Shown here piece by piece: positions 40,423-47,006 of a DNA stretch of 64,000 nt. The stretch is from Thiomicrorhabdus lithotrophica (lineage in GTDB: Bacteria > Pseudomonadota > Gammaproteobacteria > Thiomicrospirales > Thiomicrospiraceae): positions 1,054,001 through 1,118,000 of the forward strand of contig NZ_CP102381.1 of assembly GCF_029201445.1 (NCBI RefSeq). The letters run 5' to 3'. A program made the translations under genes and the position numbers. Position 1 is the first letter of the stretch. Each line of letters starts with the position of its first letter. The notes beneath the pieces are model-generated. The model saw only the letters and a list, made by a program, of their open reading frames with translations. It was not told the origin of the DNA and searched no databases.

Positions 40423-40434
40423 GCCAGGCCTGGT
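40423..40434. repeat. Dispersed palindrome, 11/12 match after clpA
   Basis: GCCAGGCCTGGT in the non-coding stretch between clpA and the remnant region. Confidence 0.8.
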
Positions 40435-40492
40435 ACAACCCTCTGAAATTAATAAATTGAGCTATCCGCATACCGTGTGTGAAATGATAACA

Positions 40493-40680
40493 ATGGAAAA
40501 AATAAGTAAAAATAGTTACTTGATTGTATGTTTTGCATTAACATGGTTTTATGTTTCTTATTTTTTCTCGTCACCGATTTTTGCAGCGCTTCACTCAAGT
40601 AAATATTGTGGCCACCGCCACAGGTCAACTTGTGCCAACGGACAAAAGTAGAACGTCTCAATCCGTCAAAGCCTCAAAAG
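40493..40680 (+). pseudogene. Frameshifted fragment resembling an HlyD-type membrane fusion protein
   Basis: A frame from the ATG at 40493 gives a membrane segment (LIVCFALTWFYVSYFF) and then fails. One base-shift away (about 40599-40652) the sequence reads VNIVATATGQLVPTDKSR. That matches the segment after the membrane helix in HlyD-like type I secretion adaptors (typically V-D-I-V-A-T-A-x-G-x-I-V-P-S). The gene is broken by a frameshift near 40590 and cut off about 40680. The match is short, so moderate confidence. Confidence 0.5.
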
Positions 40681-40721
40681 TGTTACCCATTACCCAAAAG
40701 GGTATGCAATCCAGTCATAAG

Positions 40722-40970
40722 CTGCTTGACAGAAGCCTTACCTCAGAATATCAGTTTTTACAAATCAAACAAAACTTTATAGAACAAATCCAAGAACTAA
40801 AAATTGAATCAACAGAATTAGAACAAATAAGAGAATCGACCAACAAGGCCTGGGTGCTGGGTAGTGACTATTTTAAAGAAAAGATAGCCAAACAACTCAA
40901 TAGAGCCACAGCTCCAAAAGCGAAAGGTGGTGACAGGAAATCAAAGAGGTTTAAGAATGAAAAGGCATAA
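40722..40970 (+). pseudogene. C-terminal remnant of a REP-associated tyrosine transposase
   Basis: The frame ends with IRESTNKAWVLGSDYFKEKI and APKAKGGDRKSKRF, the characteristic C-terminus of IS200-like REP-associated transposases (TnpA-REP). The N-terminal HUH catalytic domain with its tyrosine is absent; sequence before about 40722 comes from another gene. A GAGTCTGACCCCAT motif follows the stop within 8 bp, as is usual at such loci. Inactive remnant. Confidence 0.78.
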
Positions 40971-41601
40971 ATCAATTGAGTCTGACCCCATCGATATTGA
41001 ATTAAGGCGGGAAAGACAAAAATGGCTGAACAGAATTTTTTACAAAACGAATGTTGCGGTATTTCTCGTTTTCATGATTGTAACTAGTTATATTCTATTG
41101 CTAGGTGACAATCATTTTTTACTAAAAAATGATGTAATTAAATCACTGGTGTTGGAGTTTTTTCCTAACGCAGAAAACTGGGTAAATAATTCTCCTGTTT
41201 ACAGAGAGAGGATGTTGTTTGTTTATTTGATTTTTTATTTCACTTTGTACGCTTCATTGATAAGTACTATATTTTATATATACCTTAATCGAGCAAAGTT
41301 TTTTATTGAGTTAATACCGTTAAAGCAGTACCCATGCAGAACAAAAACACTTTATATTTTAACAATAGTTCCTTTGATGTTTATGGCCACGATTTATTTA
41401 ATTCTTCCGTATGGTTCGGAAACCATATTAACTGTTCAAGACTTAAATAATGATTCCAGGGTATTTTGGATGAACGATTCAGTTAAGTGGAATAGTTTAT
41501 GGGGTGTTATTTTTTTTAAGATATTTATCCTATCTTATATTAGTTATGTAGTCCTATTTGTTTGCCAATCTATCGGCACCGTGATTTGGTGTAAAAAATA
41601 A
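40957..41601 (+). CDS. Four-helix membrane protein of unknown function, bracketed by inverted repeats
   Basis: Up to 214 residues from the ATG at 40957. Four hydrophobic segments are visible: VAVFLVFMIVTSYILLL, MLFVYLIFYFTLYASLIS, YILTIVPLMFMATIYLIL and VIFFKIFILSYISYVVLFV. The first helix is preceded by a charged stretch (ELRRERQKW). The proposed start overlaps the tail of the transposase remnant and reads through the left inverted repeat, so the true start is uncertain. The stop codon touches the right repeat. No family recognised. Confidence 0.55.
   Translation: MKRHKSIESDPIDIELRRERQKWLNRIFYKTNVAVFLVFMIVTSYILLLGDNHFLLKNDVIKSLVLEFFPNAENWVNNSPVYRERMLFVYLIFYFTLYASLISTIFYIYLNRAKFFIELIPLKQYPCRTKTLYILTIVPLMFMATIYLILPYGSETILTVQDLNNDSRVFWMNDSVKWNSLWGVIFFKIFILSYISYVVLFVCQSIGTVIWCKK
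40973..40995 (+). repeat. Left inverted repeat, REP-like GAGTCTGACCCCAT type
   Basis: 23 bp, beginning CAATTGAGTCTGACCCCATC. Its reverse complement matches 41601-41623 at 19 of 23 positions. Confidence 0.7.
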
Positions 41602-41623
41602 TCGATGGGATCATTCTCGATTG
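41601..41623 (+). repeat. Right inverted repeat partner
   Basis: 23 bp, beginning ATCGATGGGATCATTCTCGA, pairing with 40973-40995. The last base of the membrane-protein stop codon is its first base. Confidence 0.7.
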
Positions 41624-41667
41624 ATTTTAAATTTTGAACTTACCTAAATACTTTATTTTTAGGTTTT

Positions 41668-41679
41668 ATCAGGCCTGGT
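41668..41679. repeat. Dispersed palindrome variant, intergenic
   Basis: ATCAGGCCTGGT; ten-base core intact, between the membrane ORF and the infA terminator. Confidence 0.8.
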
Positions 41680-41754
41680 TAAAATTAGATTGAACTAAAA
41701 AATAAAAGGTTCATGGCATGCTAGTTATTGCAGTTTTTATATGCATTAGCCAAT

Positions 41755-41793
41755 AAAAAACCCCTTAGTGCGGAGTGCATTAAGGGGTTTTTT
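41755..41793. terminator. Bidirectional terminator downstream of infA
   Basis: AAAAAACCCCTTA and TAAGGGGTTTTTT with a partly paired GTGCGGAGTGCAT interior. Serves infA on the minus strand and the membrane ORF on the plus strand. Confidence 0.92.
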
Positions 41794-41831
41794 ATTAAGA
41801 AAGGTTTTGTTAACTCATTAACTTACCGGGT

Positions 41832-42050
41832 TTATTTACCGCGGTAAGTAATACGTCCTTTAGTTAGGTCGTAAGGAGTTAGTTCAACTTTAACAGCATC
41901 GCCTGCAAGAATTCGGATATAGTTTTTACGCATACGTCCTGAGATGTGAGCCAAAATTTGGTGGCCGTTTTCTAACTCTACTTTGAACATAGTGTTTGGT
42001 AAAGTTTCTAGAACGACACCGTCGAACTCAATTACGTCTTGCTTAGCCAT
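41832..42050 (-). CDS. infA: Translation initiation factor IF-1
   Basis: 72 residues, single OB fold binding the 30S A site. I start at the ATG complementary to 42048-42050 ([13 protein letters not shown]), giving the universal family length; the frame extends nine codons further upstream with no support. [20 protein letters not shown] is the RNA-binding core. It lies next to the sdh cluster rather than directly next to aat as in E. coli. Confidence 0.97.
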   Translation of the reverse strand: MAKQDVIEFDGVVLETLPNTMFKVELENGHQILAHISGRMRKNYIRILAGDAVKVELTPYDLTKGRITYRGK

Positions 42051-42110
42051 ATGCTTGTTTAAATCCTTTCTATTCAAAATTGTGCGCGGATTATAACAAA
42101 TTTATTCGTT

Positions 42111-42458
42111 TTAATTCAAATAATTATCTCTTATTTCAGATATCAGCTCTACATAGCGGTTTGGCAAAGGGTTAACGGGTTTCGTATTTGACGATTTTGT
42201 TAGCAATAGCCAATGAAATAAGTTTTGCTCACTTTCTTGCAGTAAGTTGTTAATTAATTCAATTTTTTCATTGGTTAAGGTTGGTTTTAGAGAATGAATA
42301 TAGCTTTGTAGAAGGAGTTCTGTTTCTAAATTGCCTCTTTTACACAGAAATAAAGCGTGTTTTTGCCATGAGATAAACGACCTGGCCTTTATACCTCCTT
42401 GCGGGGTGTAGTCATTTGGACTATTTAAATTATTTACTGATTTATTGTGATTAGGCAT
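42111..42458 (-). CDS. sdhE: SdhE, FAD assembly factor for succinate dehydrogenase (DUF339)
   Basis: Helps attach FAD covalently to SdhA. The helical core CKRGNLETELLLQSYI carries the R-G-x-x-E motif (about residues 41-45), and FHWLLL is the late conserved aromatic region. It is 115 residues against about 85 usually: some 30 N-terminal residues are extra, and D-Y-T-P-Q-G-G-I-K-A-R within them is encoded by the second dispersed repeat. No alternative downstream start codon exists. It follows sdhB by 19 bp. Confidence 0.82.
   Translation of the reverse strand: MPNHNKSVNNLNSPNDYTPQGGIKARSFISWQKHALFLCKRGNLETELLLQSYIHSLKPTLTNEKIELINNLLQESEQNLFHWLLLTKSSNTKPVNPLPNRYVELISEIRDNYLN
42380..42409. repeat. 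Second dispersed repeat, 30 bp, inside the sdhE N-terminal extension
   Basis: On the minus strand it begins ACACCCCGCAAGGAGGTATA and ends AAGGCCAGGT. 26 of 30 positions match 29694-29723. Confidence 0.8.
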
Positions 42459-42477
42459 AAATTATCGTCTATAGATT

Positions 42478-43176
42478 CTATAAGTCTTTTAGCATAATGG
42501 ATTTAAGTTCCTGAATCGCCCGACTGGGGTTTAAACCTTTTGGGCAAGCATCGGTGCAGTTTTGTATATGGCGACAGCGAAATGTTTTAGTGGGGCTGTC
42601 TAGGTCTTTGAGTCTATCAATGTGTTTAATATCTCTTGAATCGATGATAAAACGACTGGCTGCCAATAAAGCGGCAGGGCCAGCGAATTGATCTGGATTC
42701 CACCAAAAAGAGGGGCAACTAGTTGAGCAACAGCCACATAAAATACACTCATAACTTCCGTCTAGTTTGGCACGTTCTTCAGGTGATTGAAGGTGTTCTT
42801 TTTCGTGGTCTAATGGTTCGGTTTGTAAAAAGGGATCAACATCTTGGTATTGTTGGTAAAACAGACTCATATCAATGATTAAGTCTTTAATAATGGGCAG
42901 GCCTGGTAAAGGTTTAATGATGATTGGTTGGCTTAGTGTTGATATGGGTGTGATACAGCTTAGGTGGTTTTTACCATTCACATTCATGCCGTCTGAGCCA
43001 CATACACCTTCTTGGCAAGAAAACCGAAAACCGACGGAAGGATCTTGTTCACGTACTAGATGAAGCACATCAAGTAGCATGGTATCGTGCTTAATCAAAG
43101 CATCATCAATCTCAAAGGTTTCATCATAAGGCACCTTGTCTTTTTCAGGATTGTAACGGCTAATAGTGAGTTTCAC
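42478..43176 (-). CDS. sdhB: Succinate dehydrogenase iron-sulfur subunit
   Basis: Carries electrons from SdhA to quinone through three clusters. Cysteines of [2Fe-2S] lie in FSCQEGVCGSDG and HLSC. CILCGCCSTSCP and CRHIQNCTDACPKG hold [4Fe-4S] and [3Fe-4S] sites. 232 residues, usual length. Part of sdhC-D-A-B-E on the minus strand. A palindrome variant inside reads P-G-L-P. Confidence 0.97.
   Translation of the reverse strand: MKLTISRYNPEKDKVPYDETFEIDDALIKHDTMLLDVLHLVREQDPSVGFRFSCQEGVCGSDGMNVNGKNHLSCITPISTLSQPIIIKPLPGLPIIKDLIIDMSLFYQQYQDVDPFLQTEPLDHEKEHLQSPEERAKLDGSYECILCGCCSTSCPSFWWNPDQFAGPAALLAASRFIIDSRDIKHIDRLKDLDSPTKTFRCRHIQNCTDACPKGLNPSRAIQELKSIMLKDL
42896..42907. repeat. Dispersed palindrome variant inside sdhB
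   Basis: GGCAGGCCTGGT, ten-base core intact; minus-strand reading L-P-G-L-P. Confidence 0.8.
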
Positions 43177-43202
43177 AGCTTTTCCTTTGCAATCTTTATA
43201 GA

Positions 43203-45029
43203 TTAATAAACCCGCTTTTTAGGTTCAAATGGTTTGTGGGTTTTCGGTGTTAAGTTCACTGTTTTATAACTAAGTTGACGAGTTTGATGGCAGTACAAAC
43301 TGTGCTTTAACCAGGCCTGGTCATCTCGTTCTTGAAAATCAATACGAGAATGCGCACCTCGACTTTCTTGGCGCGCTAAGGCACTGGTTACGGTTGCGTA
43401 GGCAATCGCCAAAAGGTTTTCTAATTCAAATGCAGCAAGACGTTCTAAATTAAAGATATCACTTTGATCTGATAGCTGTACCTCTTGCAAACGTGCTTCT
43501 ATAGCCGGGAGTTCTTCCAGTGCTTTTTGCATTAGACTGTGTTCTCTAAACACGCCACAGCCTCTTTCCATAATGGCTTGAAGATCTTTTTTTATTTGGG
43601 TAACGTTGTCAGAAGTGTTTTGCTCTGAATTGTTTGTTTGTTCTTTGGCAGACGAATCATGCCAATGCTCAATGCGAGTGCGTATTTGTTCGAGAGAGTC
43701 TTTATCATGCTCTAAATGAACAGCGGAATGACTTTTTAAGTTTTCTGAAATGGTTAAGGCCGCTTTACGACCAAAAACCACAATATCTAATAGAGAGTTT
43801 CCGCCTAAACGATTCGCGCCATGTACCGAAACACAAGCGCATTCTCCAACGGCATATAAACCCGTAACGGTTTCTTGTTGTCCTTGGGCGTTTGGATAAA
43901 TAACTTGGCCATTGATATTGGTTGGAATACCGCCCATCATATAGTGGCAAGTAGGAAAAACCGGTACGGACTGTTCAACTGGGTCAATGCCTGCAAACGT
44001 TATGCTTATATCTCTAATGCCAGGTAAACGCTCTTTAACCACTTTGTCTTCTAAATGCGTTAAGTCTAGTAAAACGTAGTCTTTATTTGGACCACATCCT
44101 CGGCCTTCTTGAACTTCTACTGCGATGGCTCTTGATACCACGTCTCTAGAGGCCAGGTCTTTTACATGCGGTGCATACTTTTCCATAAAGGCTTCACCTA
44201 ACGCATTACGTAATACGCCACCTTCACCGCGAGCAGCTTCTGACATCAACATACCTTTACCTGCTATCCCTGTAGGGTGAAATTGCCAAAACTCCATATC
44301 TTGTAAAGGGTAGCCAGCACGCAGAGCCATGCCTAATCCATCGCCCGTATTGATGCCTGCATTGGTATTGGTTCTGAAGACTTGACCTGCGCCACCGGTT
44401 GCCAAAAGAATGTTGGGGCTTTGTAATATTTGATATTCACCATTGTGGATATTCATGACAACGCAACCGCTGATGGCGCCATCTTTTGCTTTGAGTAAAT
44501 CTACCGAGTAATACTCTTCAAATATGGTCGAACCTAAGCGAATGTTCTGTTGATATAGAGAGTGTAGAATGGCGTGACCGGTTCTATCTGCGGCGGCACA
44601 AGTGCGATGTGCTTGTTCTTCACCGTAGTTTTGGCTTTGTCCGCCAAATGCGCGTTGGTAGATTTTACCGTTATCCAGGCGTGAAAAGGGAACACCAAAA
44701 TGTTCAAGTTCACGCACAATTTCGGCCGCTTCTTGGCACATAAACTCTATGGCATCTTGGTCACCTAAGTAGTCACTGCCTTTAATGGTATCGTACATGT
44801 GCCATTGCCAGTTATCTGGCGTTACGTTTCCTAAAGCGGCGTTAATACCACCTTGAGCGGCCACCGTGTGGGAACGAGTCGGAAAGACTTTAGACACAAC
44901 GGCAATTTTATGTCCAGATTCGGCAAGTTGTAGAGCCGCACGCAAGCCAGCTCCTCCAGCGCCAATGACAATAGCATCGAACTGTTGAGTGGGTATATTG
45001 TCCAAATTGACGTTAGTACGTTTTTGCAT
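43203..45029 (-). CDS. sdhA: Succinate dehydrogenase flavoprotein subunit
   Basis: Oxidises succinate to fumarate. FAD dinucleotide motif VIGAGGAGLRAAL (about 21-33), the covalent-FAD histidine in TRSHTVAAQGGI and the catalytic region HPTGIAGKGMLMSEAARGEGG (split: HPTGI, then RGEGG) are present. 608 residues, about 20 more than E. coli; a Glu/Asn/Ser-rich insertion (KEQTNNSEQNTSDN) near residue 470 explains it. The C-terminal SRGAHSRIDFQERDD is conserved. Confidence 0.97.
   Translation of the reverse strand: MQKRTNVNLDNIPTQQFDAIVIGAGGAGLRAALQLAESGHKIAVVSKVFPTRSHTVAAQGGINAALGNVTPDNWQWHMYDTIKGSDYLGDQDAIEFMCQEAAEIVRELEHFGVPFSRLDNGKIYQRAFGGQSQNYGEEQAHRTCAAADRTGHAILHSLYQQNIRLGSTIFEEYYSVDLLKAKDGAISGCVVMNIHNGEYQILQSPNILLATGGAGQVFRTNTNAGINTGDGLGMALRAGYPLQDMEFWQFHPTGIAGKGMLMSEAARGEGGVLRNALGEAFMEKYAPHVKDLASRDVVSRAIAVEVQEGRGCGPNKDYVLLDLTHLEDKVVKERLPGIRDISITFAGIDPVEQSVPVFPTCHYMMGGIPTNINGQVIYPNAQGQQETVTGLYAVGECACVSVHGANRLGGNSLLDIVVFGRKAALTISENLKSHSAVHLEHDKDSLEQIRTRIEHWHDSSAKEQTNNSEQNTSDNVTQIKKDLQAIMERGCGVFREHSLMQKALEELPAIEARLQEVQLSDQSDIFNLERLAAFELENLLAIAYATVTSALARQESRGAHSRIDFQERDDQAWLKHSLYCHQTRQLSYKTVNLTPKTHKPFEPKKRVY
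43310..43321. repeat. Dispersed palindrome, exact copy inside sdhA
   Basis: Exact ACCAGGCCTGGT, minus-strand reading D-Q-A-W-L. Confidence 0.9.
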
Positions 45030-45060
45030 GAGTTTTGCCGTCTCTTTTATCTAGTGTTGG

Positions 45061-45411
45061 CTAAGAGGTGGTTGGAAAAATCCAAATAATCAGCGTTAGT
45101 AAATCAATACAAACTACGATTAAAAAAAGTCCGTAGAGGTTTAACCAAAAGTTGACACGCTCTTTTGGAAGGTAATCAATAATAACGTCTCTCAGCCCAA
45201 CCCAGGCATGAGTCATAATTAAAACCAAGGCCATAAAACTTAATGCCGAAAACCAAGGGGTAAAAAGACTTTGTAGCCAACTGCTGAATTCAACACTCAT
45301 TGTGATGGGTGTATTTTGTATTTGCCAAAATAGGTAAGGAAAAAACAGCAATAAATACACAGCGCTAATACGTTGCCAAATATACGCTTTTAAACCAGAT
45401 AGTTTCATCAT
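45061..45411 (-). CDS. sdhD: Succinate dehydrogenase membrane anchor SdhD
   Basis: 116 residues, three membrane helices, heme b and quinone site. The motif HAWVGLRDVIIDYL matches the SdhD quinone/heme region (HAW-G---V--DY). It follows sdhC by 6 bp and precedes sdhA by 31 bp. Assigned SdhD from this motif and order. Confidence 0.9.
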   Translation of the reverse strand: MMKLSGLKAYIWQRISAVYLLLFFPYLFWQIQNTPITMSVEFSSWLQSLFTPWFSALSFMALVLIMTHAWVGLRDVIIDYLPKERVNFWLNLYGLFLIVVCIDLLTLIIWIFPTTS

Positions 45412-45417
45412 TCCTCC

Positions 45418-45807
45418 TTAATACCAGGCCTGGTAAATTATCGAGAGACTAATAATTAACCAAGTGATAAGAAGAAGGTAGCTTACTTTTGAGCTATTGA
45501 TAATTTGATAGGTGTTTGGTTCTGTAAAGTGTTCTGCCAATAAGTGTCTAAGGCCGCTTAACCAGTGAAACGTTAGGGCTGACCAGAAAACGCTATTTAA
45601 GCAATTTACAATACAGTGGTCATGAATGCTTGTAAGGCTAACGGTGGGGTGAATGATGATCAGGTGGACTAGTGCTAAATAGCCTAAAAGGCTGACGGTA
45701 AGTATGAGGCCAGTAATACGGTGCATTGCAGAGAGTTTTGCGTTTAATGGGAACTTAATGGCCATTAAACTCAGAAAACGTGGGCGATTACCTGGATGCG
45801 TATACAT
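45418..45807 (-). CDS. sdhC: Succinate dehydrogenase cytochrome b556 subunit SdhC
   Basis: 129 residues, three helices. RPRFLSLMAIKFPLNAKLSAMHRITGLIL (given by its ends RPRFLSL and MHRITG) and HWLSGLRHLLAEH, with the heme-ligand histidine, identify SdhC. The last codons before the stop are TAC CAG GCC TGG TAT, contributed by the dispersed palindrome, giving the tail Y-Q-A-W-Y. First gene of the cluster. Confidence 0.93.
   Translation of the reverse strand: MYTHPGNRPRFLSLMAIKFPLNAKLSAMHRITGLILTVSLLGYLALVHLIIIHPTVSLTSIHDHCIVNCLNSVFWSALTFHWLSGLRHLLAEHFTEPNTYQIINSSKVSYLLLITWLIISLSIIYQAWY
45423..45434. repeat. Dispersed palindrome, exact copy forming the sdhC 3' end
   Basis: Exact ACCAGGCCTGGT, extended to TACCAGGCCTGGTA, ending 2 bp from the stop codon. 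Confidence 0.9.
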
Positions 45808-45946
45808 CTATCTACTCCCATTATTTAGTCAAACCGTTGAGATAGGTTGTTTATAGAAATATTCTACAAGACTTAGTACACAGAATGAAAACAGTAATGT
45901 TGATAGCTAGGATGATTAATTTGATAGTTAAGGGCGAACTTTAAGT

Positions 45947-46729
45947 TTAATCTTGCTGAAATGCCGCTTGTTCTTTGATGTGTGGAGCTATCCATTGTGG
46001 CCAATTTGGATCGAGTTGCCACTTTTTAGCAGGGAATGCATTTTTGGTTAATTGTGAAATAAAATGTTCAAACTGCTCTCTGCTAATAAGCTCAGCGCCT
46101 AAACTATTTAAGTGTGGGGTTTCGACTTGAGTGTCGATTAAATCAAAGCCCCATTGTTTAAGCTGCAACGCTAATGCCACCAAAGCAATTTTAGAGGCAT
46201 CATTTTGTTTTGCAAACATCGATTCACCAAAAAACATTTTACCAATCGCCACGCCATACAGACCACCAACCAATTCATCTTGTCGCCAAACCTCAACCGA
46301 GTGCGCGTGTCCAGCTTTATGTAAGGCGCTATAAGCGGCAAGCATCTCTTCGGTAATCCAGGTACCATCTTGTCCTGCTCTTGGTACCTCAGAACAAGCC
46401 TGCATAACGCCTGCAAAATCGGTATCAAAACTCACCCGAAACTCAGAAGACTTTATCTGTTTATTAATGGTTTTACGCAAGCTTTTATGGATTTTAAGTT
46501 GATCAATAAATAGAACGCTACGTGGATTGGGTGTCCACCATAGAATAGGTTCTCCAGGATTAAACCAAGGGAAAATACCTTTGCTGTAGGCTTGTAGTAA
46601 CCACTCAGGGGTTAAGTCGCCACCAACCGCAAGCAAGCCATCCGGATCTTTCATTGCCAAGTTACTAGGTGGAAAGGTTACAGGTTGTGTATCAAGCCAA
46701 AATGGCACAAGATTGGGAGGGTTTGTCAT
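45947..46729 (-). CDS. aat: Leucyl/phenylalanyl-tRNA--protein transferase
   Basis: Adds Leu or Phe to proteins with N-terminal Arg or Lys, marking them for ClpS-ClpAP, whose genes are about 8 kb away. FPWFNPGEPILWWTPNPRSVLF (start FPWFNPGEPILWW) is the family hallmark, and EVWRQDELVGGLYGVAIGKM (cut here) the GNAT-like core. 260 residues (E. coli 234), with a Gln-rich tail. Confidence 0.96.
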   Translation of the reverse strand: MTNPPNLVPFWLDTQPVTFPPSNLAMKDPDGLLAVGGDLTPEWLLQAYSKGIFPWFNPGEPILWWTPNPRSVLFIDQLKIHKSLRKTINKQIKSSEFRVSFDTDFAGVMQACSEVPRAGQDGTWITEEMLAAYSALHKAGHAHSVEVWRQDELVGGLYGVAIGKMFFGESMFAKQNDASKIALVALALQLKQWGFDLIDTQVETPHLNSLGAELISREQFEHFISQLTKNAFPAKKWQLDPNWPQWIAPHIKEQAAFQQD

Positions 46730-46928
46730 AAGAGTTTTAGGTTTCTATGATTTAGTTTTTACTGTAGAGTCGATACTTAAGCAAACTTTATGCAAAGTTG
46801 GCTTTAAATTGAAAAAATTCAGGACATAATTCTAAATGATTTATTCAGAGCTTCATTAAGATGGGATAGAATATCATAATTAGATAATTAACCCATTTTG
46901 ATAGCATAAATTTGATTGAGATAAGTTA

Positions 46929-46940
46929 ACCAGGCCTGGT
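46929..46940. repeat. Dispersed palindrome, exact copy
   Basis: Exact copy in the divergent aat-dnaE gap, 66 bp before the dnaE start. Confidence 0.9.
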
Positions 46941-47006
46941 AGCTTTAATTAAAAAATAATTTTAAATCATTTTATATCATTTAAAACATTCGATTGAATC
47001 CACTTT

